From Halobellus inordinatus (GTDB lineage Archaea > Halobacteriota > Halobacteria > Halobacteriales > Haloferacaceae), in contig NZ_JANHAV010000002.1 in NCBI RefSeq assembly GCF_024464655.1, forward strand, positions 452,617 through 516,616: 64,000 nucleotides of DNA. The letters are read 5' to 3'. The first letter of the stretch is position 1; the number at the start of each line of letters is the position of its first letter. The position numbers and the translations under genes are program-made. Under the pieces are notes generated by a model. The model was not told the DNA's origin. It searched no databases and saw only the letters and a program-made list of their open reading frames with translations. Below, in pieces: positions 53,132-61,177 of the stretch.

Positions 53132-54061
53132 ATGTCAGACCTGCGAACACACGCAGCGGAGATAGCGGAACAGTTCTCAGACCACCTCGACGTGGACGAA
53201 GACGACGTCGAAGAGCGACTGCGTAATCTCGTCGACGAGTACCGCGTGCCCGTCGACGAGGCGCGCCGCTCGGTGGTTAACAGCTACCTCGAAGAGGCCG
53301 GCCTCGAACGTGACGAGATCGGTCGCGGCGGTAACGACGAAGTCCGCCTCGCCGACATCGACGAGGACGAACAGTGGATCGACGTGACCGCGAAGGTCGT
53401 CGAACTGTGGGAGCCCCGAAGCGAGTCGATCGCCCAGGTCGGCCTGCTCGGCGACGAGTCCGGGCGCACGAAGTTCGTCGCCTTCGAGACATCGGATCTC
53501 CCCGAACTGGAGGAGGGCGCGGTCTACCGCCTCGGGAACGTCGTTACCGACGAGTACCAGGGTAACTTCTCGGTGAAACTCAACAAGACGACGTCGATCG
53601 AGGAACTCGACGAGGACATCGAAGTCGGCGACGACGCGGTCTCCGTCGAAGGCGCGCTCGTCGACATCCAGTCCGGTAGCGGCCTCATCAAGCGCTGCCC
53701 CGAGGAGGGCTGCACGCGCGTCCTCCAGAACGGGCGCTGTTCGGAACACGGCGACGTCGAAGGCGAGTTCGACCTGCGGATCAAGGGCGTCCTCGACGAC
53801 GGCGAGGAGGTCTACGAGGTGATCTTCGGCCGCGGCGTCACCGAGGAACTCACCGGCGTCACCCTCGACGAAGCCCAGCAGATGGCGATGGACGCTCTCG
53901 ACACGACGGTCGTCGTCGAGGAGATGCGCGAGGACCTGCTCGGGACGTACTACCGAGTCTCGGGCCCCGAACTCGGTCGCTACGTGCTGGCCGACGACGT
54001 CGAACGGCTCACCGAACCGGCGGATCCGGAAGCGGTGCTGATCAAAGCGAGGTCGATCTAA
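53132..54061 (+). CDS. rpa3: Replication protein A, single-stranded DNA binding (Rpa3 type)
   Basis: 309 residues. A helical N-terminal region (1-60) is followed by an OB fold (WIDVTAKVVELWEPRS to VKLNKTTSIEEL) and a zinc motif (CPEEGCTRVLQNGRCSEHG), then a further OB-like domain. The size and the following partner gene match the Haloferax rpa3-rpap3 pair, in contrast with the longer Rpa1 and Rpa2. It binds single-stranded DNA in replication and repair. A GGAGG-type site lies about 15 bases before ATG 53132. Confidence 0.85.
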   Translation: MSDLRTHAAEIAEQFSDHLDVDEDDVEERLRNLVDEYRVPVDEARRSVVNSYLEEAGLERDEIGRGGNDEVRLADIDEDEQWIDVTAKVVELWEPRSESIAQVGLLGDESGRTKFVAFETSDLPELEEGAVYRLGNVVTDEYQGNFSVKLNKTTSIEELDEDIEVGDDAVSVEGALVDIQSGSGLIKRCPEEGCTRVLQNGRCSEHGDVEGEFDLRIKGVLDDGEEVYEVIFGRGVTEELTGVTLDEAQQMAMDALDTTVVVEEMREDLLGTYYRVSGPELGRYVLADDVERLTEPADPEAVLIKARSI

Positions 54062-54730
54062 ATGAGTTCCAACGAAATCCCATCCCGAGAAGTCGCCCGG
54101 CGTGTGTTCGCAGACGAGTTCAACGACGCCGCCTTCACGTTCAAAGAATCCGACGACGATCGCGCGCCGGTCTATCTGCTGCTCCCGACGGGCGCGAAGG
54201 CCAACCGCGTGTTCTTCGTCGGCACGCTGACCGAGAAGGACGACGTCGGCGAGGACAACGAGTACTGGCGTGGCCGGATCGTCGACCCCACGGGGACGTT
54301 CTTCGTGTACGCGGGTCAGTATCAGCCCGAAGCCGCGAGTATGCTCCGCGAACTCGAACCGCCCGCGTACGTCGCGGTCGTCGGCAAGCCGCGGACGTAC
54401 GAGACCGACGACGGGTCGGTGAACGTCTCGGTCCGACCCGAGTCGATCCAGGTCGTCGACGCCGCGACCCGGGATCGCTGGGTCGTCGAGACCGCAGAGC
54501 GGACGCTCGAACGCATCGAGGCGTTCGACCAGGAGGGTAACGAGTACGCGCGGATGGCCCGCGAGGAGTACGACCTCCCCACCGACCGCTACAAGGAGTC
54601 CACCATCTCCGCCTTGGAGAGCCTCGAAGAGTCCGACGGCGACGAACTCGGACTCGACGGCGGCCGCGTCGACGACACGACCGGAGAAAGCGAACGCGAC
54701 GCGCACGCCGACCTGCAGACCGAGCCGTAG
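54062..54730 (+). CDS. rpap3: RPA-associated protein (Rpap3 type)
   Basis: 222 residues. One OB fold (VFFVGTLTEKDDVG; TGTFFVYAGQYQPEA; VAVVGKPRTYETDDGSVNVSVRPESI) with helices and an acidic tail; COG3390 family. It forms a complex with its cognate RPA in Haloferax. The ATG directly follows the rpa3 stop with no spacing, so the two are translated together. Confidence 0.87.
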   Translation: MSSNEIPSREVARRVFADEFNDAAFTFKESDDDRAPVYLLLPTGAKANRVFFVGTLTEKDDVGEDNEYWRGRIVDPTGTFFVYAGQYQPEAASMLRELEPPAYVAVVGKPRTYETDDGSVNVSVRPESIQVVDAATRDRWVVETAERTLERIEAFDQEGNEYARMAREEYDLPTDRYKESTISALESLEESDGDELGLDGGRVDDTTGESERDAHADLQTEP

Positions 54731-54901
54731 GCGGCGAACCGCCGACGAATCCGCATTCCCCCGATTTCACTTTCAGACCCGCACCGAGAGTCGGCGCTCT
54801 CGTCCCGTCGCCGGACCGGATTCGAATCAAATCCTGTTGTTTCAGTCACACTGTCTGACGAAGCATTAAGTGGATCCGCCGACGAACGACGAGACGAGAC
54901 A

Positions 54902-55318
54902 ATGGGCAACAAAAACAAGACCATCTCGTTCCGCGTCAACGAGGACGCGTTCGAGACGCTCCGTGAGATCGCCGAGGAGCGCGACATCTCGCTCTCGGCG
55001 GTCTTCCGCGACTACGTCGACACGCTCGTTGCCCACGACGGCCAGGTCCAGGTCGTCCCCGAGCACGAACTCGAACAGTTGCGCAACGGCGATGACGAAG
55101 ACGAGAGCTTCCCGCCGAAGGTGAAGGTCCCAAAGAGCTTCGTCCGCGAACACGAGCGCCTCGAACTGGAGGCCGAACACCTCCGGGAGCAACTCGAAGA
55201 ACACAAGCGATACGTCAACTACCTCCGAGAGCAACTCGAAGACGGCGAAGACGACGTCATCCAACTCGAAGACCTCGACGAGAGCGAGGCCGACGAGCCG
55301 TCGTTCCGACTGGGCTGA
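54902..55318 (+). CDS. Ribbon-helix-helix protein with C-terminal coiled coil
   Basis: 138 residues. The first 45 form a RHH/CopG DNA-binding fold (NKTISFRVNEDAFETLREIAEERDISLSA region). A linker follows and then a strongly predicted coiled coil at about 85-120 (HERLELEAEHLREQLEEHK; YVNYLREQLEDG). It should form dimers or higher oligomers on DNA. It is a conserved haloarchaeal type of unknown target. It follows the rpa3 operon with its own promoter-like AT region (GCATTAAGTGG). Its TGA stop is the left flank of a palindromic element. Confidence 0.8.
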   Translation: MGNKNKTISFRVNEDAFETLREIAEERDISLSAVFRDYVDTLVAHDGQVQVVPEHELEQLRNGDDEDESFPPKVKVPKSFVREHERLELEAEHLREQLEEHKRYVNYLREQLEDGEDDVIQLEDLDESEADEPSFRLG

Positions 55319-55398
55319 TAGTGATTACTCTCACTGTGTACCGCCGAGCGCCACTCCCGGTGGCGATGGTCGGCGGTAAGAGACGAGAGTAATCATTA
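55319..55398. mobile_element. 80-bp palindromic MITE-like element, type 2 copy C
   Basis: Terminal repeats TAGTGATTACTCTC and GAGAGTAATCATTA (one mismatch) and two nested inner stems (TACCGCCGA/TCGGCGGTA and CGCCAC/GTGGCG). Flanks TGA at 55316-55318 (the stop codon of the RHH gene) and TGA at 55399-55401. Its ends share the AT-rich TAGNGATTA pattern with type 1, but the body differs. Confidence 0.85.
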
Positions 55399-55449
55399 TG
55401 AGGCGTCGACGGCGTTGGGGTGAGGTTGCGACGCCGAGCCAGCGATAGG

Positions 55450-55905
55450 TTACCCCGAGAGCGCCTTCCGGGCGCGCCGCATCTTCTGTTCCATCTCCTC
55501 GTTGCCTTCGACTTCCGCGAGCGTCTCGGCCGCCTCCAGCGTTCGGACGGCACTGTCGAGGAACGAGAGGATGTCGCCTGGGTACGCATACAGCATATAC
55601 TCGTCGCTCATCACGTCGACGATGGCGTCGGGACCGAGGCCCTGCGCCCGGAGCTCCAGCAGGTACGATACGAACTGCCGCTCGGGGTAGCCCGTATAGA
55701 GGTCGTCGGGGTTCTTGGGATCGAGGAAGTCCTCGGCGAAATCCAGGAGTCGATCGCGCGTGGCGTCGTCGAGTTTCGAGAGCCCCTCCCCGGTGTAGAG
55801 GACGTCCATCGTCGCGCCCTTGAACGCTCCCTTCGGGATGTTGACGTCGATCTGCGAGACGATCTGGCGGTGGTTCTTGAGATAGATCTTGTCCGTGATA
55901 GCCAC
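55450..55905 (-). CDS. Conserved haloarchaeal protein, function unknown
   Basis: 151 residues, soluble. It begins MAITDKIYLKNHRQIVSQIDVNIPKGAF, has a middle DFAEDFLDPKNPDDLYTGYPERQFVSY region boundary and ends in a helical, basic tail (EEMEQKMRRARKALSG). No known catalytic motif. The start is taken as GTG 55905, because the family-like N-terminus begins there and the upstream residues look like untranslated sequence. Convergent with the RHH gene across the type 2 MITE. Confidence 0.65.
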   Translation of the reverse strand: MAITDKIYLKNHRQIVSQIDVNIPKGAFKGATMDVLYTGEGLSKLDDATRDRLLDFAEDFLDPKNPDDLYTGYPERQFVSYLLELRAQGLGPDAIVDVMSDEYMLYAYPGDILSFLDSAVRTLEAAETLAEVEGNEEMEQKMRRARKALSG

Positions 55906-56078
55906 GGTTGTCGATCGTACGCCGCTGTGCGGCAAAAGCGTCCCGGTGCCGGTCCTCGATAGACAGTCGCGACTGCCGGTGGCCAAGAGTCGTCGGATCG
56001 GCGGCCCGTGTGAGGCCGGCTCACTCCAGTGGTGAGTCGTAACGTATTTGACTTCGACGGGGGTACCTGAAGATGCGT

Positions 56079-56152
56079 GTCCGGGTTAGGGTAGTGGACT
56101 ATCCTTCAGCCTTGTGGAGGCTGAGACGCGGGTTCGATTCTCGCACCCGGAC
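56079..56152 (+). tRNA. tRNA-His (GTG)
   Basis: Acceptor GTCCGGGT pairs fully with ACCCGGAC, an eight-pair stem with the extra G at position -1 opposite C73 that is diagnostic of tRNA-His. The anticodon stem CAGCC/GGCTG encloses TTGTGGA, giving anticodon GTG. The T-arm is GGTTCGATTC. No intron or encoded CCA. Confidence 0.96.
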
Positions 56153-56239
56153 CTTTCTGCCTGCGAACAACGTGAGCAGGTGAACGTCCGTACAGAGGAT
56201 TGAAACGGCGAGCAACCGTGCGAAGCGAGGTTGCGAGTG

Positions 56240-56260
56240 GGGTTCGATTCTCGCACCCGG
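56240..56260 (+). repeat. Duplicated 3' end of tRNA-His (att-like)
   Basis: The 20 bases ending the T-arm and most of the acceptor of tRNA-His (56131-56150) are repeated exactly at 56241-56260, with one further G before. The rest of a tRNA is absent. Such a 3' fragment is what integration of an element at a tRNA gene leaves behind; only about 90 bases now lie between the two. Confidence 0.75.
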
Positions 56261-56318
56261 GCCGTCTCCGAAACGCCACGCCTGCAGAGCGGTCGCTCTC
56301 CCTGCTGTGAGACACCGC

Positions 56319-57257
56319 TCAGACGATCTGATTCGCGAGAGCGTCGTCAGTGCGGATCCGCTTTATGTTCTCTTCGACTAACGCGGCGACCCGCTCGCCG
56401 TACGCTCGGGTCGCGCCGGCGGCGTGGGGCGTGACGATGACGTTCTCCATCTCCCAGAGCGGCGACTCCGCCGGCAGCGGCTCTTCTTCGAAGACGTCCA
56501 GTGCGGCCCCAGCTATCCCGCCGGCTTCCAGTGCACCGATTAGACTCGCCTGGTCGACGACCGGCCCGCGCGCGACGTTGATGAGATAGGCGTCCTCTCG
56601 CATCGCGTCGAGCTCTTCGGAGCCGACGAGGCCGCGCGTGCGGTCGGTGAGCGGCGGGGTCAGCACGACGAACCGCGCGTCGGCGACCGCTTCGGAGAGC
56701 GCGTTCGGCGTGTAGATCTGTCTGACTGACGGGACCGGCGTCGGCGTTCGTCGGACGCCCACGACGTCCATCCCGACGCCGTCGGCGCGCGCGGCGACGC
56801 CCTGCCCCAGCGTGCCGAGGCCGACGACACAGACAGTTTCGCCCGCGAGCGTGAACGTCTCGTCCCAGTCGGGATACCGCCACTTGCGCTTCGGTTCGTT
56901 GTCGCGGTAGACGTGCAGCCGCCGCGAGAACTGGAGCATATACCCGAGCACCGTATCGCCGACTGCGTCGCCGTGAATCCCGGAACTGTTCGTGAGCCTG
57001 ATCCCGTGTCGCTCCAGCGCGTCGAGCGGGAACGCATCGACACCGGCGAGGACGCAGTGGATCCACTCCAGGTCGGCGGACAGGAACGCATCGTCGTACG
57101 TGAACGTCACGAGTCCGTCGAGGCCGTCGAGATCCGAGCCGTCGGTCAACAACTCCACGCGAGCGGACACGTCGTCTAACTCGTCTCGCAACGTCGCCGG
57201 CGGGAAGATCGTCGCCACCGACGGATGAATCCCGATCACCAGCCCATCGTCTGCCAT
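56319..57257 (-). CDS. ddh: D-2-hydroxyacid dehydrogenase
   Basis: 312-residue NAD(P)-dependent dehydrogenase. The nucleotide fold has GLGTLGQGVA. The catalytic Arg is in NVARGPVV, the Glu in DVFEEEPLP and the His in VTPHAAGATR, as in the D-isomer-specific family (the Haloferax mediterranei enzyme reduces 2-keto acids). The start ATG 57257 gives MADDGLVIGIHPS. It stands alone between tRNA-His and DoxX. Confidence 0.92.
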   Translation of the reverse strand: MADDGLVIGIHPSVATIFPPATLRDELDDVSARVELLTDGSDLDGLDGLVTFTYDDAFLSADLEWIHCVLAGVDAFPLDALERHGIRLTNSSGIHGDAVGDTVLGYMLQFSRRLHVYRDNEPKRKWRYPDWDETFTLAGETVCVVGLGTLGQGVAARADGVGMDVVGVRRTPTPVPSVRQIYTPNALSEAVADARFVVLTPPLTDRTRGLVGSEELDAMREDAYLINVARGPVVDQASLIGALEAGGIAGAALDVFEEEPLPAESPLWEMENVIVTPHAAGATRAYGERVAALVEENIKRIRTDDALANQIV

Positions 57258-57438
57258 ACAGCGCACATCTGTTCACGCACACAAAAAGACTCCCTGCGGT
57301 CCGCATCACCGGGCCGGATCGTCGGTAACGGTTCACGGCGCTGTGTGTCACTCTCTGGAACGATTTCTGATCATTTGAGAACCAGATACCTATTATATTG
57401 ATACTGTGCGCGACTGTTCACGTGTAAGGTGGACGATT

Positions 57439-57990
57439 ATGAGTACGACTCCGACAACCCAAACTACGACACCTGAGACAGCCTTCAGCACCATCCTCGA
57501 CTTCGACCTGCAGGGCACAGTCGCCGGCTACTGGCTCGCGGTCCTCCGCGTCGTCACCGGCTACTGGTTCCTCCACGCCGGCTTCACGAAGTTCAGCTTC
57601 GTCGCCGGCGAACCGTTCGACGCGGCGGGGTACCTCCTGCACGGCACGACCGCCAGCCCGGTCCACGGCTTCTTCGCGTGGGTCGCCGGCACGCCGTGGC
57701 TGATCGAGTTCACGAACTTCGCCATCCCCGCCGGCGAGTTCCTCATCGGACTCGGCCTCGTCGTCGGCGCGCTCGTCAGACTGGCCTCGTTCTTCGGGGC
57801 CTTCCTGATGGTGTTCTTCTATCTGGGGAACGCCGACTGGGCGCACGGTTTGGTCAACGGTGACCTGATGGGACTGCTGCTGTTCGTCACCATCGCAACG
57901 CTCGGCGCAGGCCGGATCCTGGGCCTCGACGTCTTCGTCGAGCGCCTCGATCTCGCACAGACCCGGATCGCGAAGTTCCTGCTCGGATAG
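57439..57990 (+). CDS. DoxX family membrane protein
   Basis: 183 residues with four membrane spans. The DoxX/TQO-small-subunit-like fold is recognised by VLRVVTGYWFLHAGFTKF, PAGEFLIGLGLVVGALVRLASFFGAF and NGDLMGLLLFVTIATLGAGR. In some archaea the relatives form thiosulfate:quinone oxidoreductase; haloarchaeal members have no proven role. The ATG at 57439 follows an AT-rich box CTATTATATTG (about 57391-57401). Confidence 0.85.
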   Translation: MSTTPTTQTTTPETAFSTILDFDLQGTVAGYWLAVLRVVTGYWFLHAGFTKFSFVAGEPFDAAGYLLHGTTASPVHGFFAWVAGTPWLIEFTNFAIPAGEFLIGLGLVVGALVRLASFFGAFLMVFFYLGNADWAHGLVNGDLMGLLLFVTIATLGAGRILGLDVFVERLDLAQTRIAKFLLG

Positions 57991-58097
57991 GACTGCGCGG
58001 CCGGGGTGTGCGGCGGTTCGGTCGTTTTTCGCCTGCTACTCCTCTCGCTTTCCGTATCGATCCGCGGATATTTCTCGCTCGCCGCCGACGCTCAGGT

Positions 58098-59129
58098 ATG
58101 GCGATCGATCTCCGAAGCGACACGGTAACCCGCCCTTCCGACGCGATGCGTGACGCGGCAGCAGAGGCCGCCGTCGGCGACGACGTCTACGGCGAAGATC
58201 CCACAGTGAACGAACTCGAAGCCGCCGCGGCCGACCGTGTCGGCTTTCCGGACGCGATGTACGTCCCGACGGGGACGATGGGCAATCAGATCGCTGCCCA
58301 CGTGCACGCCGACCGCGGGGAAGAGATCGTCCTCGATCGGATGGCGCACATCTACGACTGGGAGCTCGGCGGGCTGGCACAGCTCTCGGGCCTTCAGACC
58401 CGCGCGGTCGACGCCGTCGACGCCGTCCCGACGCCCGAACAGATCGACGCGGCGTACGTCGAGGAGAGCCTTCACCGCCCGGGAACGGGCTTGATCGCGC
58501 TCGAAAACACACACAACGCCCGCGGCGGCGTCGCCGTTCCGCCAGCGTCTATCTCGGCGGCTGCCGACGCGGCCCACGACCGCGGCGTGCCGGTACATCT
58601 CGACGGCGCGCGCCTGTTCAACGCCTGCGTGGCGCTCGACGTCGACCCGGCGCGGATGACTCGCGACGTCGATTCGGTGCTGTTCTGCCTCTCGAAGGGC
58701 CTCGGCGCGCCGGTCGGATCGATTCTCGCCGGCGACGAAGATTTCATCGCGGACGCCCGACGCGTCCGAAAACTGTTCGGCGGCGGGATGCGCCAGGCCG
58801 GGCTGATCGCCGCGCCCGGACTGCTCGCGCTGGAGAACGTCGACCGACTCGCGGAGGACCACGAGAACGCGGCCCGGTTCGCGGCGGGACTCGATGCGAT
58901 CGACGGGCTTCGGGTAGCAGCTCCCGACACGAACATCGTCCAGGTCTACACGGATGACCTCGGTATCAGCGCCGAGACGTTCGAGGCCGTCTGTGCGGAA
59001 CACGGTGTCCTCGGCGGCGCACACGGCGACTCTCTCATCCGGTTCTGCACGCACCTCGATGTGACCCGCGCGGACGTCGAAGACGCGGTCGCCCGAATCG
59101 AGGACGCGGTCGACGATCTGCGAGACTGA
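58098..59129 (+). CDS. ltaE: Low-specificity threonine aldolase
   Basis: 343-residue PLP enzyme that splits threonine to glycine and acetaldehyde. IDLRSDTVTRP is the classic start, PTGTMGNQIAAHVH and HLDGARLFNA follow, and the PLP lysine is in FCLSKGLGAPVGS. C-terminal RFCTHLDV. ATG 58098. Length is typical. It may serve glycine supply. Convergent with the CDF transporter gene. Confidence 0.93.
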   Translation: MAIDLRSDTVTRPSDAMRDAAAEAAVGDDVYGEDPTVNELEAAAADRVGFPDAMYVPTGTMGNQIAAHVHADRGEEIVLDRMAHIYDWELGGLAQLSGLQTRAVDAVDAVPTPEQIDAAYVEESLHRPGTGLIALENTHNARGGVAVPPASISAAADAAHDRGVPVHLDGARLFNACVALDVDPARMTRDVDSVLFCLSKGLGAPVGSILAGDEDFIADARRVRKLFGGGMRQAGLIAAPGLLALENVDRLAEDHENAARFAAGLDAIDGLRVAAPDTNIVQVYTDDLGISAETFEAVCAEHGVLGGAHGDSLIRFCTHLDVTRADVEDAVARIEDAVDDLRD

Positions 59130-59162
59130 TCGTCACCGCCCAGCACCTCGGCCGCTGTGCGA

Positions 59163-60104
59163 CTACACCTCGGGTTCGACGTAGACGTGCTTGACCCGGT
59201 CGTCGGCCTCGCGGAGTTGGGTCTCGATCTCGGCGATCAGCCCGTCTAGCTCCGCCGCCTCGGTGTCGGGGTCGAAGCTCACGTCCACGGTGACGAGAGC
59301 GCTCTGGGGGCCGACGAACACCGTCCGGAAGGCGTCGATGTGGGTGACGTGGGGCGCGTTCTCGATGACGGCCCGTAAGTCGGTTTCGACGTCGGCCGAG
59401 AGACTTTCGCCGAGGATGAGCCGTTTGTTCTCCCAGGCGAGCGCGAGTGCGAAGCCCATCAGCAGGAGCCCGATGAGCAGTGCGGCGACGGCGTCGTACA
59501 CTTCGTTGCCGGTCGCCTTCGAGAGGAGGATTCCGACGAGTGCCAGTCCCGCGCCGAGGAGCGCGATCGTGTCCTCGGTGAGCGCTGTCAGCGTCGTCAC
59601 GTCGCTCGTCTTCTGGAACGCCTCGCGCATCCCGGTCCAGTTGTACTGGTCGATCTGCCGCTGTATCTCCGTGTTCGCCTTCACGAAGGCGTAGCTCTCG
59701 AAGCCGATCGCACCGAGGAGGACGACCACGTTGACGTACCAGGAGGGGAAGGTCGCGCCCGCGATCGACACCGTTCCGGCGGCGCCGTGCCCGCCGTGGA
59801 CGATGGCGTCGTAGCCGTGCTTGACCGACTCCCAGCCGGCGATACCGAACAGCAGCACGGCCACGAGAAACGAGTAGAAGAACTGCGCTTTGCCGTAGCC
59901 GAACGGGTGCTCGCGGCTCGTCTCCTTCTTGCTGTATCGAATCCCGATGAGGAGAAACACCTGATTGCCCGTATCGGAGATCGAGTGGTACGTCTCCGAC
60001 AGCATCGAGGGGCTGCCGGTGAGGAGAAAGCCGATGAATTTCAGGACGGCGATGGCTCCGTTCGCGACGAGGGCTGCGAGGACGACGCCTCTGCTTCCGG
60101 CCAT
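59163..60104 (-). CDS. Cation diffusion facilitator transporter
   Basis: 313 residues with six membrane spans and a C-terminal ferredoxin-like cytoplasmic domain (DAFRTVFVGPQSALVTVDVSFD). Metal-site residues in span two are SETYHSISDTGNQ, and HPFGYGKAQFF follows. In span five the usual His/Asp pair is replaced by a TALTEDT motif, as in a divergent branch of the family, so zinc specificity is uncertain. ATG 60104. Divergent from the phosphodiesterase. Confidence 0.88.
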   Translation of the reverse strand: MAGSRGVVLAALVANGAIAVLKFIGFLLTGSPSMLSETYHSISDTGNQVFLLIGIRYSKKETSREHPFGYGKAQFFYSFLVAVLLFGIAGWESVKHGYDAIVHGGHGAAGTVSIAGATFPSWYVNVVVLLGAIGFESYAFVKANTEIQRQIDQYNWTGMREAFQKTSDVTTLTALTEDTIALLGAGLALVGILLSKATGNEVYDAVAALLIGLLLMGFALALAWENKRLILGESLSADVETDLRAVIENAPHVTHIDAFRTVFVGPQSALVTVDVSFDPDTEAAELDGLIAEIETQLREADDRVKHVYVEPEV

Positions 60105-60237
60105 ACCATCCCTCTCTGGTGACGGGACTAAAGTGGTTTTCACCCGACGGCGATGCTCGCTCACGCTCGCACTTCCGCAGAACCCCGACGAAACGGACGC
60201 CGCACGGTTCTTGTCCCCCGGTCGCTTACAGCGGCCT

Positions 60238-60768
60238 ATGCTCACCGTCGTCTCCGACACCCACAGCACTGACTCCCACCGGCTCTCCGGGCGGACGCTC
60301 CAGGCTGTCCGCGACGCCGACGTCGTCGCTCACGCGGGCGACTTTATGCGCGAATCCGTCCTGGACGACTTCGAGCGCGAGTCGGCCCGCCTGCTCGGCG
60401 TTACCGGCAACAACGACGACGCCGGGATCCGCGACCGCCTTCCGGAGGCCCGAAACTTCACTTTCGGCGGCTTCACGTTCGCGATGACGCATCGCCAGCG
60501 CGGTGGGTCGACGGCGCTCTCGCTGTTCGGTCGGCAGCGCGGCGCGGACGTCGTTCTCTTCGGCCACAGTCACCGTCCGACCTACGAACGGACGCCCGAT
60601 CTCGTCCTCGTCAACCCTGGCAGCCACGCACAACCGCGCGGCTACCGGGCAGCGCACGCCGAGTTCGAGCGGCGCGACGACGGCGGCCTCGACGGCCGAC
60701 TCGTCACTGTCGACGGCGAGGTGTTCGAGTCGTTTCTCGTCGACGGCGATCGGTCACGCGAGGCGTGA
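60238..60768 (+). CDS. YfcE/MJ0936-type metallophosphoesterase
   Basis: 176-residue calcineurin-like phosphodiesterase. VVSDTH, HAGDF, TGNND, MTHRQR (a His in the usual GH position) and FGHSHRP with NPGS are the metal and phosphate ligands. Substrates of the family are phosphodiesters including cyclic nucleotides; the physiological one here is unknown. ATG 60238. The TGA stop is the left flank of the type 3 element E. Confidence 0.9.
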   Translation: MLTVVSDTHSTDSHRLSGRTLQAVRDADVVAHAGDFMRESVLDDFERESARLLGVTGNNDDAGIRDRLPEARNFTFGGFTFAMTHRQRGGSTALSLFGRQRGADVVLFGHSHRPTYERTPDLVLVNPGSHAQPRGYRAAHAEFERRDDGGLDGRLVTVDGEVFESFLVDGDRSREA

Positions 60769-60843
60769 TACTGTCGGATAGACCGATGTGAAGTGTCTCG
60801 GCTTCCGGTGCTGCACTGCTCTACTGATTTATGTCCGACAGTA
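60769..60843. mobile_element. 75-bp palindromic MITE-like element, type 3 copy E
   Basis: Ends TACTGTCGGATA and TGTCCGACAGTA (one mismatch) are the same as those of the element at 24777-24855; the interiors are unrelated. Flanks TGA at 60766-60768 (stop codon of the phosphoesterase gene) and TGA at 60844-60846. Confidence 0.83.
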
Positions 60844-60846
60844 TGA

Positions 60847-61177
60847 GTCGTCGAAAAACGGGAAGGATTTCGGGTCGTCGCCGCTCGGCAGCGTCGGGCG
60901 ACCGGTGCAGTCTCGGGTGAGGGGCAAGGGGAGGGATGACTGCGGCGACCGACGCGACGGTCCGTTCGGGGCTCGTCGGGGGGAGACGAATACCGATGGG
61001 GAGCCGAAACGGCGACGACCCTGCAGGCGGAATTCGGGCGCGTAGAATAATATAGACGACGTAGACTCAAATTGCTGTTTCAGCATTTACACGACGGCGC
61101 TCGCCGTCCGGCCACGGTCACCGCGCGTAATTTCACCACGGACGAGGTGGTCGCAGGCGATCGAAGCCCCCACGTGC
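60847..61177. other. 331-base gap without a recognised gene
   Basis: No protein-coding frame looks real here. An AT-rich box ATAATATAGA (about 61047-61057) could act as a minus-strand TATA for an untranslated RNA running towards the MITE; nothing else supports that. The right end holds the sequence downstream of the wHTH gene. Confidence 0.5.

Noticed and set aside
56319..57351. 334-codon alternate frame over the D-hydroxyacid dehydrogenase
   Set aside because: Arg-rich off-frame translation of the same strand; the correct frame has the NAD and catalytic motifs.
60829..61086. 85-codon minus-strand frame in the gap next to MITE E
   Set aside because: It runs into the MITE, has no conserved-looking segments and strongly biased Arg/Pro/Ser content; it is not convincing as a protein.
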